A stretch of DNA of 64,000 bases, from the NCBI GenBank assembly GCA_963732775.1, contig CAVTAR010000001.1, forward strand, positions 2,232,001 through 2,296,000. The letters are read 5' to 3'. This document shows, piece after piece, positions 17,525 through 26,218 of the stretch. The stretch is from CAVRQM01 sp963732775. GTDB taxonomy: Bacteria; Pseudomonadota; Alphaproteobacteria; Acetobacterales; Acetobacteraceae. Within the stretch, counting starts at the first letter, position 1. The number at the start of each line of letters is the position of its first letter. The notes under the pieces are model-generated. The model saw nothing but the letters and a program-made list of their open reading frames with translations, searched no databases and was not told the origin of the DNA. The translations under genes and the position numbers were made by a program.

Positions 17525-18748
17525 TCAGGCGAGGCCGGACAGCCGCCGCTCCAGCCAGCGCCGCTCGGCGGGCGGCGGCCCGAGGGAGAGGGCCGCGTCG
17601 TACGCCGCCCGCGCCTCCTCGGTTCGCCCGACCCGGCGCAGCAGGTCGGCGCGGGCCACGACCAGCGGCGCGAAGCGGTCGGGGCCGTCGAGCGCCTCGA
17701 CCTCCGACAGCGCGGCACCCGGGCCGGCAACCTCGGCCAGCGCCACGGCGCGGTTGAGATGCACGACGATATCGTCGCGCACCCCCAGCAGCGCGTCGTA
17801 CAGCGCCAGCACCCGCGGCCACGGCGGCGGCTCGTCCAGGTCTGCGCGCGCGCACCAGACGCCGTGGATCGTGGCCTGGATGGCCCGCGCGCCGGCCGAC
17901 GCAGTGGTCTCGGCCCGGCGCAGATAGGTCGCGCCGTCGGCGATCATCGCCCGGTTCCACAGGCGGGGGTCCTGCTGCGACAGCGGCACCATCACGCCTG
18001 CCGCGTCCACCCGCGCCGGCCGCCGCGCCTCAGCGAAGCGCAGCATCGCGGCCAGCGCCAGCGCCTCGCCCTCGTCCGGCAGCAGATCGGCCAGCACGCG
18101 CGTCAGCTCCAGCATCTCGGCGGCATTGCCGGCGTGCGGCCCGGCCCCGGCGGCGTCCTCGTAGGCTTGCGCGTAGGCCACCTCCAGGGTCGACAGCACC
18201 GCGTCGAGCCGCCCGAGCCAGGCATCCGGGCCAGGGATCTCGAACGGCACGCCCGCCTCGGCGATCTTGCGCTTCGCCCGCACCAGTCGCTGCGCCAGCG
18301 TCGGCTCGGCGACCAGGAACGCGCGCGCGATTCGTTCGGTCGACACCCCGCACACCAACCGCAACGTCAGCGCGGCCCGCGCATCGGCCGCGACCGCCGG
18401 GTGGCAGCAGACGAAGATCAGCCGCAGCCGCTCGTCCGGGATCAGCGCAGCGTCACCAGCCATGGCGTCCTCCACGGTCGGCTCGGGCGCCGGCGGCTCG
18501 GGCGGGTGCCGGGCCGCCGTCCGCCGCCGCCGCCACGCATCGAGCGCGCATCGGTCGGCGGTGCGATACAGCCAGCCCGCCGGGTCGCGCGGCGCGCCGC
18601 CACATGGCCACGTCTCGGCGGCGCGGGCGCAGGCCTCGGCGAAGCACTCCTCCGCCACGTCGAGGTCGCGCCAGCGGGCGGCGAGTGCCGCGACGATGCG
18701 GCCGCCGCCCGCCCGCACCGCCGCATCGAGTGCCGCCGCCGCGGTCAC
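17525..18748 (-). CDS. ECF RNA polymerase sigma factor, ECF42 type
   Basis: This 407-residue protein has region 2 (DVAEECFAEACARAAETWP, DPAGWLYRTADRCALDAWR) and region 4 (RLVCGVSTERIARAFLVAEP, with TLAQRLVRAKRKI). A long C-terminal extension with helical repeats has the DUF6596 pattern (LYDALLGVRDDIVVHLNRAVALAEV). This extended architecture, together with an adjacent DGPF/YCII gene, defines the ECF42 group, where the extension rather than an anti-sigma factor is thought to control activity. GTG 18748 overlaps the DGPF stop (GTGA), so the pair is translationally coupled. Confidence 0.9.
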   Translation of the reverse strand: MTAAAALDAAVRAGGGRIVAALAARWRDLDVAEECFAEACARAAETWPCGGAPRDPAGWLYRTADRCALDAWRRRRTAARHPPEPPAPEPTVEDAMAGDAALIPDERLRLIFVCCHPAVAADARAALTLRLVCGVSTERIARAFLVAEPTLAQRLVRAKRKIAEAGVPFEIPGPDAWLGRLDAVLSTLEVAYAQAYEDAAGAGPHAGNAAEMLELTRVLADLLPDEGEALALAAMLRFAEARRPARVDAAGVMVPLSQQDPRLWNRAMIADGATYLRRAETTASAGARAIQATIHGVWCARADLDEPPPWPRVLALYDALLGVRDDIVVHLNRAVALAEVAGPGAALSEVEALDGPDRFAPLVVARADLLRRVGRTEEARAAYDAALSLGPPPAERRWLERRLSGLA

Positions 18749-19092
18749 CCGGGGCCGAGCAGCGGCCGGATCTCGATGGCCCCATCCTGCAGCATCGGCA
18801 CTCTGCGCGCGATCGCGATGGCGGCGTCGAGGTCGGGCACGTCGATCACGTAGTAGCCGCCGAGTTGCTCCTTGATCTCGGCGAACGCGCCATCGTGAAG
18901 GGTTTGCGTGCCGTGCGCGCGGCGCAGCGTGGTCGCGGCGACGCTGCCTTTCAGCCCGGCGCCGGCGACCCTTGCCGCGCCCAGCTCGGCGTTGAAGGCG
19001 CGGTGGCGCGCGACGATCCCGGCCATTGCCGGGCCGTCCTTGCCTGGACCGTAGATCGCCTCGTCCTCGTACAGCATCAGCATGTATTGCAT
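18745..19092 (-). CDS. DGPF/YCII-domain protein partner of the sigma factor
   Basis: This 115-residue YCII-related protein shows MQYMLMLYEDEA at the start, ARHRAFNAEL, then LHDGAFAEIKEQLGGYYVID and PDLDAAIAIARRVP. DGPF proteins are the usual partners and targets of ECF42 sigma factors; their biochemical role is not settled. AAGGAGAG about 8 bases before ATG 19092 is a strong ribosome site. It is the first gene of the two-gene unit with the sigma factor. Confidence 0.9.
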   Translation of the reverse strand: MQYMLMLYEDEAIYGPGKDGPAMAGIVARHRAFNAELGAARVAGAGLKGSVAATTLRRAHGTQTLHDGAFAEIKEQLGGYYVIDVPDLDAAIAIARRVPMLQDGAIEIRPLLGPG

Positions 19093-19183
19093 GGCTCGCT
19101 CTCCTTGGTGGGCCGCGCCGCTCGCGACCCTGCGCCACAGACGGTCGAGGCTCGGCGGAATCGACAGGGCGGCAAGGAATTCG

Positions 19184-20665
19184 CTACCGCGACGCGAGCC
19201 GACAGGCATCCAGCAGCAGGAAACTCGGATCAGCGTGGAGCAGCGCAGCGCCGGCGTCGAAACGCCCCGGATAGAGCGCCGTCAGGAATACCCCGGTGTA
19301 GGCGCCCGACGCACATAACGGGCGCAGTCGCGCGGCGGCAACGTCCAGGGCCAGCGGCCCGGTGAGGTCCCACGGCTGCGCGAGGGCCGCGTAGGAGTGG
19401 CGCAGAAAAACGGGCTGTTGCGCGGGATTGGCGAAGATCGCCGGAAACAGCAATCCCCTCGACACGACCTGCGTCGCGATGGACGTGATCGGCGGCGACC
19501 ACACCTGGGCCCACGACAGCGTCGCGAGCGGCGTGCCGTAGGCCATCATCATCAGGCCGCCGGGCGGCAGCGCCTTGGCGGCGCTCGCATAGCCCTCGAA
19601 CACGTCCGACGCGGCCCACCAAGCCTGGCCGATGGCCAAGGTGCGCACGCCGACCACGGCCGCCAACGCCACCACCGCCAACCGGCGCGCGCCAGGGCCG
19701 CGCCAGACCGGGCGCATGGCGGCGGCAACCCACAGGAGCGGCAGGACGGCGAGCCGCACGTCGAGCAGCGAGCCGGTGCCGATGCGTTCGGGTGCGGCCA
19801 GTACCAGCAGCACCAATGCCGCGAGCGCGAGCCCGGCCTCGGGGCGGACCAGGCGCGGCCGAGCGGCCAGCCCGTATGCTGCGGCCGCCACCAGCACGGC
19901 GAACAGCGTCGCCCCGTCCTGCCAAGAACTGCCGCCGAGCAGGGCGGTCGCGAGCACCCGCGCCTTCCAGGCCACGAACCCGGCGGCCGAGCCACCGCCC
20001 GCGTACGCCAGCCCGAGATCGTGCCCGGTGCCGCCCGGCAGCAGCCGCAGCAGGGCGGCCACCAGCAGCAGCGCCGTCGTTCCGGAAAGGCAGGCCCACC
20101 ACGGCGCGGCGCGGCGCACGAGGGCGACGAGGTCGAAGCAGCCCGCCACCAGCGCGAACGCAACGGCCGGCACCACATGCACGCACAGCAGCACCGGCGT
20201 GCCGGCGAGCGCCACGGCGAGGCGAACTTTCGGCGAGCGCACGTCGAGCCAGGCCGCGAGCAGCGCCAGCATCAGCCCGACGCTCAGCACATAGTTCACC
20301 AGGCCCCAAAACAGGGCGTTGCCGTAGAACAGCAACACGGCGAGCGCCGGCTTCTCCGCACCCCATGCGCCCAGCGCCCGCGCCAGCGCGCAACAGCCCG
20401 CTACAAACACGGCGTAGGTCGCGACCAGGAACACCTGCCCCGCCGCTGGCACCCCGAGCCCCATCCGATGCAGCCCGAGCACGCCCAGGTCGAGGGCGGC
20501 GTTCGGCACCAGGAACGTGCCGAGCTGGTAGAAGCGCTGCCAGAACGGGTCGCCGCGCAGCAGGGCGTCGACGATCTCGACGCGGGCGAGATGGTTAGGC
20601 CAGTCCTGCAACGGCGCCGGGCGGGCCAGCAGCATCGGCACCGCGCCCGCCAGCAGCACCGTCAT
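19184..20665 (-). CDS. Polytopic membrane protein of unknown function
   Basis: This protein has about 493 residues with ten or more hydrophobic spans. The early sequence ARPAPLQDWPNHLARVEI resembles a loop seen in membrane glycosyltransferase-like proteins, and a last soluble part contains YTGVFLTALYPGRFDAG. No catalytic motif can be named. ATG 20665 (MTVLLAGAVPML) is used; ATG 20740 would add 25 residues, overlap the divergent psuG start and give a poor N-terminus. It ends 91 bases upstream of the DGPF gene on the same strand. Confidence 0.7.
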   Translation of the reverse strand: MTVLLAGAVPMLLARPAPLQDWPNHLARVEIVDALLRGDPFWQRFYQLGTFLVPNAALDLGVLGLHRMGLGVPAAGQVFLVATYAVFVAGCCALARALGAWGAEKPALAVLLFYGNALFWGLVNYVLSVGLMLALLAAWLDVRSPKVRLAVALAGTPVLLCVHVVPAVAFALVAGCFDLVALVRRAAPWWACLSGTTALLLVAALLRLLPGGTGHDLGLAYAGGGSAAGFVAWKARVLATALLGGSSWQDGATLFAVLVAAAAYGLAARPRLVRPEAGLALAALVLLVLAAPERIGTGSLLDVRLAVLPLLWVAAAMRPVWRGPGARRLAVVALAAVVGVRTLAIGQAWWAASDVFEGYASAAKALPPGGLMMMAYGTPLATLSWAQVWSPPITSIATQVVSRGLLFPAIFANPAQQPVFLRHSYAALAQPWDLTGPLALDVAAARLRPLCASGAYTGVFLTALYPGRFDAGAALLHADPSFLLLDACRLASR

Positions 20666-20738
20666 CGTGGCAACCCGGCTGCCCAGCCGCGACGGGCGGC
20701 GGTATGAGCAGGGCGCGTCGCCGGAGGAGGGCCGTCCC

Positions 20739-21638
20739 ATGCTCGACATCGCACCCGACATCGCAGCCGCGCTGGCCGCAGGCAAGCCGGTGGTGGCGCT
20801 GGAATCCACCATCATCACGCACGGGATGCCCTATCCGCGCAACGTCGAGATGGCCCGCAGCGTGGAAGCCGACGTGCGCGACGCCGGCGCCCTGCCCGCC
20901 ACCGTCGCGGTGATCGACGGGCGCTGCCGCGTCGGGCTCTCCGCCGAAGCGCTGGCGAGCCTCGCCGGACGACGCGAGGCGGCGAAGGCGTCGCGGCGCG
21001 ACCTCGGCGCGATCGTGGCGGCCGGCGGCACGGCGGGCACCACGGTGGCTGCCACCATGTTCCTCGCCGCCCGCGCCGGTATCGCCGTGTTCGCGACCGG
21101 CGGCATCGGCGGCGTGCATCGCGGCGCCGAGCGGACGCTCGACGTCTCCGCCGACCTGCTGGAGCTGGCCATCTCGCCGGTCGCCGTGGTGTGCTCCGGC
21201 TGCAAGTCGATCCTGGACATCGGCCGGACGCTGGAGGTGCTGGAGACCCAGGGCGTGCCCGTGCTGGGGTATCGCACCGACCGCTTCCCCGCGTTCTTCG
21301 CCCGCGACAGCGGCTGCGCGGTCGAGCATCGGTGCGACACGCCAGAGGCGGTAGCGGCCGTGATCCGCGCCCAGCGCGCGCTCGGAATGCCGGGTGGCGT
21401 GCTGGTCGCCAACCCCGTGCCGGCCGAGCACGCCTTGCCGGAGGCCGAGATCGAGGCGGTGATCGCCCGCGCCGTGGCCGAGGCCGAGACGGCGGGGATC
21501 GGCGGCAAGGCGGCCACGCCGTTCCTGCTGCGCCGGATTGTGGAACTCACCGGCGGGCGCAGCCTCGATGCCAATATCGCGCTGGTGCGCCACAACGCCC
21601 GCCTCGCGGCCGCGATCGCCGTGGCGCTCGCCGGATGA
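20739..21638 (+). CDS. psuG: Pseudouridine-5'-phosphate glycosidase
   Basis: PsuG reversibly splits pseudouridine 5'-phosphate into uracil and ribose 5-phosphate. The 299-residue protein shows VALESTIITHGMPYPRNVE, the catalytic-lysine region REAAKASRRDL, then GGTAGTTVAATMF and FATGGIGGVHRGAE, all hallmarks. GGAGGAGGG precedes ATG 20739. It is followed after 10 bases by psuK, so the pair covers pseudouridine phosphorylation and cleavage. The gene is divergent from a membrane protein, with about 73 bases between starts. Confidence 0.95.
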   Translation: MLDIAPDIAAALAAGKPVVALESTIITHGMPYPRNVEMARSVEADVRDAGALPATVAVIDGRCRVGLSAEALASLAGRREAAKASRRDLGAIVAAGGTAGTTVAATMFLAARAGIAVFATGGIGGVHRGAERTLDVSADLLELAISPVAVVCSGCKSILDIGRTLEVLETQGVPVLGYRTDRFPAFFARDSGCAVEHRCDTPEAVAAVIRAQRALGMPGGVLVANPVPAEHALPEAEIEAVIARAVAEAETAGIGGKAATPFLLRRIVELTGGRSLDANIALVRHNARLAAAIAVALAG

Positions 21639-21648
21639 GCGGCGCCGC

Positions 21649-22563
21649 ATGATCCTGGTGGTGGGCGACGTGATGACCGACGTGATCGTGCGCGCCGAGA
21701 CCCCGTTCGCGCACGGCACGGACACGCCTGCCTCGATCGTCGCCCGGCCGGGCGGGTCGGGTGCCAACCTCGCCTGCTGGATCGGCCATCTCGATGGCAG
21801 CGTCGCGTTCGCCGGGCGGGTCGGGCACAGCGACGCGGCGGCGCAGCAGGCGGCGCTGCGGGCGCATGGCGTGGCCGCCTCCCTCGCCATCGACGGCGCG
21901 CGCGAGACCGGCCGGACGGTGGCGATCGTCGAGGCTGGCGGCGAGCGGAGCTTCTACACCGACCACGGCGCGAACCACGGCCTGGGCGCGGACGACCTGC
22001 CGCCGGGGCTGCTCGACGGATGCGCCCTGCTGCACGTCTCGGGCCACACGCTGGCCCTGCCGGCGCCGCGCGCGGCGGCGCTCGGCCTGATGCGCGCGGC
22101 GCGGGCGCGCGGCTGCCCGGTCAGCGTCGACGCGGGCTCCGAGGCCTATCTGCGCGACGGGGGCGCCGCGGCCTTCGCGGCGTCGGCCGCCGAGGCGGAC
22201 CTGCTGTTCGCCAATGCGGCCGAGGCCGCCCTGCTGCTTCCGCCCGCGCCCGAAACGACGCTGATCGTCACCGACGGCGCGCGGGGCGCGCGGGCCTGGC
22301 GCGGTGGCGAGGTGGCGTCCGCCCCCGCCCGAGCGGTATCGTTGGTCGACGGCATCGGCGCGGGCGACGCCTTCATGGCCGGCTTCCTGCGCGCCTGGGT
22401 GGGGGTGCCCGACCTCGCGGCGAGCCTGCGCGCCGGCGTGGACGCCGCGGCCGGCGCGCTGCGGCAGGCGGGCGGCCGCCCCCCCGCCCCGGCCGACGGT
22501 GGCAATTCCCGCGCGGCGGACGTATGGGGAGCGCGTTCAGCTCGCGGGAGTGCCTGCGCATGA
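21649..22563 (+). CDS. psuK: PfkB-family kinase, probable pseudouridine kinase
   Basis: This 304-residue ribokinase-like protein begins ILVVGDVMTDVIVRAETPF, then RPGGSGANLACWIG (substrate lid region), and carries the anion-hole and catalytic motif DGIGAGDAFMAGFLRAW. PfkB kinases phosphorylate sugars or nucleosides. Adjacency to psuG makes pseudouridine the likely substrate, by inference from context. The C-terminus extends to the clpS start, where TGA overlaps ATG (ATGA, 22560-22563). The last 20 or so residues look non-conserved. Confidence 0.88.
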   Translation: MILVVGDVMTDVIVRAETPFAHGTDTPASIVARPGGSGANLACWIGHLDGSVAFAGRVGHSDAAAQQAALRAHGVAASLAIDGARETGRTVAIVEAGGERSFYTDHGANHGLGADDLPPGLLDGCALLHVSGHTLALPAPRAAALGLMRAARARGCPVSVDAGSEAYLRDGGAAAFAASAAEADLLFANAAEAALLLPPAPETTLIVTDGARGARAWRGGEVASAPARAVSLVDGIGAGDAFMAGFLRAWVGVPDLAASLRAGVDAAAGALRQAGGRPPAPADGGNSRAADVWGARSARGSACA

Positions 22564-22877
22564 GCGAGATCATCACCCGCCCGACCACGCGACCGCGCCT
22601 CGAGCCGGAGTTCCAGGTCGAGCGTCCCCGCCTGCACAAGGTGATCCTGGTCAACGACGACTTCACCCCGCGCGCCTTCGTGGTCACGGTGCTGAAGGCC
22701 GAGTTCCGCATGAGCGAGGAGCAGGCCGGCCGCGTGATGATGACGGCGCACCAGCGCGGCGCCTGCGTGGTGGCGGTGTTCACCAAGGACGTGGCCGAGG
22801 AGAAGGCGACGGCGGCGACCGACGCGGGGCGGCGGAAGGGCTACCCGTTGCTGTTCACGACGGAGCCGGAGGAATAG
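22560..22877 (+). CDS. clpS: ATP-dependent Clp protease adaptor, ClpS2-type
   Basis: This 105-residue N-degron adaptor that feeds substrates to ClpAP has the core HKVILVNDDFTPRAFVVTVL, then SEEQAGRVMMTAHQRGACVV and a PLLFTTEPEE tail. The Asn-Asp-Asp and the later His of the N-degron pocket are present. The gatekeeper Met of E. coli ClpS (TPMEF) is Arg here (TPRAF), as in the alphaproteobacterial ClpS2 group. It is not next to clpA; instead it is coupled by a 4-base overlap to psuK. It ends 34 bases before a convergent gene. Confidence 0.92.
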   Translation: MSEIITRPTTRPRLEPEFQVERPRLHKVILVNDDFTPRAFVVTVLKAEFRMSEEQAGRVMMTAHQRGACVVAVFTKDVAEEKATAATDAGRRKGYPLLFTTEPEE

Positions 22878-22911
22878 GCGTCTCGCCGCCGGCGATGGAA
22901 TGGCCCTGGCC

Positions 22912-23607
22912 TCAGTGGATCTCCCCTGCCCGCCGCAGCGCCTCGTGCATCACTTCCGCCGAGAAACCCGGCGCGCGCGCCAGGTCCAGGATCACACTCT
23001 CTCGTCGCAGCACCAGGGCAATCGCCGCCGGCAGCAGCGTCACCGCCTCGCCGGGCACCACCACCGCGCCGTGCGCGTCGGCGTGGATCACGTCGCCCTC
23101 CACGCAGCGCATCCCGGCCACGTCGACACTCTCGCCCATGCGCAGCATGTGTACGTGCGCGTGGCTCGGCACCACGCCCAGCCCGAGGATCTGGAACCCC
23201 GGCGCCAGTTGCTCGGCGTCGCGGTATGTCCCGTTGGTCACGCACCCCAGCACACCGAGCGCGATGTGCACCGCCGACTGCACCTCGCCCCAGAACGCGC
23301 CGAAGCCGGGGTGATGGTCGATGTCCTGCAGCACCGCGATGGTCGGGAAGTCGCCTGCCGCCACGTAGTCGTACCAATCCTCCCGGGCGGGCAGCGCGCC
23401 GCGCGGCGGCTCGGCCGCACGGATCAGCCCGGTGCGGGCGAGGCCCACCATCGGTGGCAGCGCGGGACGCGCGGCGGCCAGCGGCACGGTGGTGAAGCCC
23501 ACGGCCCGGCGCTCCGGCAGCACCAGTTCGAGGCCGTTGCAGATGGTCGGCGTGTCCCACTGCCGCAGCGCATCGAGGTCGGCACGGGAAAACGGATGCT
23601 GGCTCAT
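22912..23607 (-). CDS. RraA-like/HMG aldolase family protein
   Basis: This 231-residue protein is of the RraA/4-hydroxy-4-methyl-2-oxoglutarate aldolase family. The signature strands are LGVLGCVTNGTYRDAEQL, with the Arg-Asp pair, and GDVIHADAHGAVVVPGEA. The usual VDG before the Arg-Asp is TNG here. Family members are divalent-metal aldolases or decarboxylases of oxo-acids, or RNase E inhibitors; substrate cannot be assigned. ATG 23607 (MSQHPFSRADL) is used. It is divergent from gtrA. Confidence 0.85.
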   Translation of the reverse strand: MSQHPFSRADLDALRQWDTPTICNGLELVLPERRAVGFTTVPLAAARPALPPMVGLARTGLIRAAEPPRGALPAREDWYDYVAAGDFPTIAVLQDIDHHPGFGAFWGEVQSAVHIALGVLGCVTNGTYRDAEQLAPGFQILGLGVVPSHAHVHMLRMGESVDVAGMRCVEGDVIHADAHGAVVVPGEAVTLLPAAIALVLRRESVILDLARAPGFSAEVMHEALRRAGEIH

Positions 23608-23703
23608 GCCTGCCCTGCTCCCGCGTCCCTCGCCCACCGTCAAGCCCGGCCGGCGTCAAGCCCGGCTATCCCCGCGGCGGCGGGTCCGCTACGGAAATGC
23701 GCG

Positions 23704-24132
23704 ATGCCGTTCGACCCGCTGCTCCGCGCGCTCCCCCCACGCCACCGCCCGCTCGTCCGACAGATGCTGCGTTTCGGCGTGGTCGGCGTCTGCGGCTTCC
23801 TGGTCGATACTGCCAGCGTCTACGCCTTGCGCGCGCCGCTCGGGCTGTATGGCGCGGGGCTGGTCGCCTTCGTGGTGGCCTCCACCGTCACCTGGGCGCT
23901 GAACCGCGCCTGGACGTTCCGCGGGCTCGGGGCGCACCGGGCGGCGCACCGGCAATGGGCGCGCTTCCTGGCCGTCACCTCGCTCGGCTTCGTGCTGAAC
24001 CGCGGCACCTACGCCCTGCTCGTCACCTACAGCGCGCTCGCCGTGGCGTACCCGGTGCTGGCCACCGCCGGCGGCGCGGTCGCCGGCATGGGGGTGAACT
24101 TCGTGCTGTCCCGCCGCCTCGTGTTCCGGTGA
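23704..24132 (+). CDS. GtrA family membrane protein
   Basis: This 142-residue protein has four membrane helices: MLRFGVVGVCGFLVDTASV, GLVAFVVASTVTWALNRAW, LAVTSLGFVLNRGTYALL and AGMGVNFVLSRRLVF. The closing NFxxSRRLVF and the NRAWTF segment are GtrA hallmarks. GtrA-like proteins are linked to translocation of lipid-bound sugars for cell-surface glycosylation. No glycosyltransferase partner is adjacent. Its TGA overlaps the GTG of the MFS gene. Confidence 0.9.
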   Translation: MPFDPLLRALPPRHRPLVRQMLRFGVVGVCGFLVDTASVYALRAPLGLYGAGLVAFVVASTVTWALNRAWTFRGLGAHRAAHRQWARFLAVTSLGFVLNRGTYALLVTYSALAVAYPVLATAGGAVAGMGVNFVLSRRLVFR

Positions 24133-25292
24133 GCCGGTCCCCGACGCAAAGGGGGGTCGCCGTCGCCGCCGCCGGCTTCGCGACCTTTGTGAACCTGTAC
24201 ACGCCGCAGGCCATCCTGCCGCTGCTGGCCGGCAGCTTCGCCATCACGGCGGCGCATACCTCGCTTGCCATCACCGTGCCGCTGCTGGCGGTGGCCCTGG
24301 TCGCCCCGTTCGCGGGCGCCATCAGCGACCGGCTCGGCCGCAAGCGCGTCATCGTCGGCGCTGCCTGCGTGCTGATCGCGCCCACGCTGCTGGTGGCCGA
24401 TGCGGGCAGCTTCCCCGCGCTGCTGTTCTGGCGGTTCCTGCAGGGCCTGCTGCTGCCGTTCATCTTCGCCGTGACCGTCGCCTATATCGGCGAGGAGTGC
24501 GACATGGCCGACGCCATCCGCACCACGGGTCTGTACGCTTCGGGCACCATCGTCGGCGGCTTCTTCGGCCGGTTCTCGGCGGGGCTCGTGGCGGAGTGGC
24601 TCGGCTGGCGCGGCGCGTTCGCGGCCCAGGCGCTGTTCACGGCGCTCGCCACCCTTGCCGTGGCGCTCCTGCTGCCGCGCGAGCGCAACTTCCGCCCTCT
24701 GCAAGGCGGCATCGGTGCCACGCTCGGGGCCTATGCCGGGCACCTGGCCAACCCGCGCCTAATGGCAACCTGCGGCGTCGGCTTCGGGATGCTGTTCGCG
24801 CTGGTGGCGAGCTTCACGTTCATCAACTTCCGTCTCGCCGCCCCGCCGTTCGGCCTCGGGCCGGCCCAGCTCGGCAGCGTGTTCGCGGTCTACCTGCTGG
24901 GCGCCGTCGCCGCCCCGCTCGCCTCCGGTGCGGCGGCGCGCATCGGCCGGCGCTCCACGCTGGCCCTCGCGGTCGCGGCCGGCATTGCCGGACAGGCGCT
25001 GACGTTGCTGCCGTCGCTCGCCGCCATCGTCGCGGGCCTGGCCGCTACCTGCATCGCGCTGTTCGTGACCCAGGCGCTGGCGCTGAGCTTCATTGGCACC
25101 GCGGTGTCGCGCGCCAAGTCGGCGGCGGTCGGGCTCTACGTCTGCGTCTACTACGCCGGCGGGGCGCTGGGGGGCGTGGCACCGATCTGGGTCTGGCACC
25201 GCTTCGGCTGGCCCGGCGTGGTGGCGCTGGTCTCGGCGGTGATGGCCGCGATGGCAGGCGTCGCGCTGCGGGCCTGGCGGCTGGCGCCGTAA
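24129..25292 (+). CDS. MFS transporter (YnfM-like)
   Basis: This 387-residue, 12-span major facilitator has an N-terminal NLYTPQAILPLLAGSF, as in the YnfM/arabinose-efflux-like group, and the loop 2-3 motif GAISDRLGRKRVIVG. A second inter-helix arginine motif lies at AARIGRRSTLA. The substrate is unknown. GTG 24129 overlaps the gtrA stop (GTGA). The flanking nucleoside genes might hint at a nucleoside-related cargo, but nothing in the protein shows this. Confidence 0.9.
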   Translation: MSRSPTQRGVAVAAAGFATFVNLYTPQAILPLLAGSFAITAAHTSLAITVPLLAVALVAPFAGAISDRLGRKRVIVGAACVLIAPTLLVADAGSFPALLFWRFLQGLLLPFIFAVTVAYIGEECDMADAIRTTGLYASGTIVGGFFGRFSAGLVAEWLGWRGAFAAQALFTALATLAVALLLPRERNFRPLQGGIGATLGAYAGHLANPRLMATCGVGFGMLFALVASFTFINFRLAAPPFGLGPAQLGSVFAVYLLGAVAAPLASGAAARIGRRSTLALAVAAGIAGQALTLLPSLAAIVAGLAATCIALFVTQALALSFIGTAVSRAKSAAVGLYVCVYYAGGALGGVAPIWVWHRFGWPGVVALVSAVMAAMAGVALRAWRLAP

Positions 25293-25342
25293 CCTTGCGC
25301 CGAGGTGTCGCGAAGCAGGCCGATGCCGACACAGGTGAACCG

Positions 25343-26158
25343 ATGAACCATCCGCTGGTCTCCACCGTGCCCACGCTCCTGCCGGAGAAGGACCACGCGG
25401 CGCCCTCGGTGTTCACGCCGGAGAACATGCTGCGCGAGGCGCGGCGGCAGAAGCGCCTGCCCGCGATCCCGGTACCGGAGGTGTGCCTGCTCGACCCGGA
25501 CGGCGACATCGTGCGCCGGCTGCGTGCCGACGGCCGGGCAAGCCCGCACCCCGGCTGGGCCTGCTACCACACCGCGCTCGACGTGTTCGCGCTCGATGGC
25601 CACGAGGTCGGCGTGGTCGGCTGCGCGGTCGGCGCCCCGTTCGCGGTGCTGGTAGCCGAGCAACTGTTCGCCTCGCGCTGCCGGCTGCTGCTCAGCATCA
25701 CCTCCGCTGGCGCGCTGGTGGAACGCGGCGAGGGCTCCTGGTTCGTGCTGATCGAGCGGGCGCTGCGCGACGAGGGCACCAGCGCCCACTACATGCCGCC
25801 GGCCGCCTTCGCGGACGCCGAGCCGCGCCTGGTCGGGCAGGCCATGGCCGCGCTGGCGGGGCGCGCGGTGCCGGTCCGGCGCGGTGCTGTCTGGACAACC
25901 GACGCGCCGTTCCGCGAGACCGCCTCGGCGATCGCCGAGGCTCGCGCGCTCGGCCTGCTCGCCGTGGAGATGGAGGCGGCGGCGCTCTACGCCTTCGCCG
26001 CCGCGCGCGGGCGCAGCGTGCTGTGCTTCGCGCATGTCACCAACGAGATGGCGCAGCGCGACGGCGACTTCGAGAAGGGCGAGGCGGACGGCACGGTGGA
26101 GGCGCTCGCGGTCGCCGCCGCCGCCGCCCATGGCTGGCGCGCCCTGCCGCCGGGGTGA
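25343..26158 (+). CDS. Nucleoside phosphorylase (PNP/UDP family)
   Basis: This 271-residue protein is of the PNP_UDP_1 fold. It has HEVGVVGCAVGAPFAVLVAE (phosphate and base site region), LLLSITSAGALVE, and VEMEAAALYAFAAARG, whose EMEAAAL is the ribose-binding motif of the family. It phosphorolyses a purine or pyrimidine nucleoside to the base and ribose 1-phosphate; which nucleoside is not readable. ATG 25343 lies 50 bases after the MFS stop. It fits the nucleoside theme of the 20.7-26.2 kb stretch. Confidence 0.86.
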   Translation: MNHPLVSTVPTLLPEKDHAAPSVFTPENMLREARRQKRLPAIPVPEVCLLDPDGDIVRRLRADGRASPHPGWACYHTALDVFALDGHEVGVVGCAVGAPFAVLVAEQLFASRCRLLLSITSAGALVERGEGSWFVLIERALRDEGTSAHYMPPAAFADAEPRLVGQAMAALAGRAVPVRRGAVWTTDAPFRETASAIAEARALGLLAVEMEAAALYAFAAARGRSVLCFAHVTNEMAQRDGDFEKGEADGTVEALAVAAAAAHGWRALPPG

Positions 26159-26218
26159 CGGTGCAGCGCCGAGGGTGCCGGGTGTAGCCTGCCGGCCGCA
26201 TCGCAACAGGAGCCGCCC

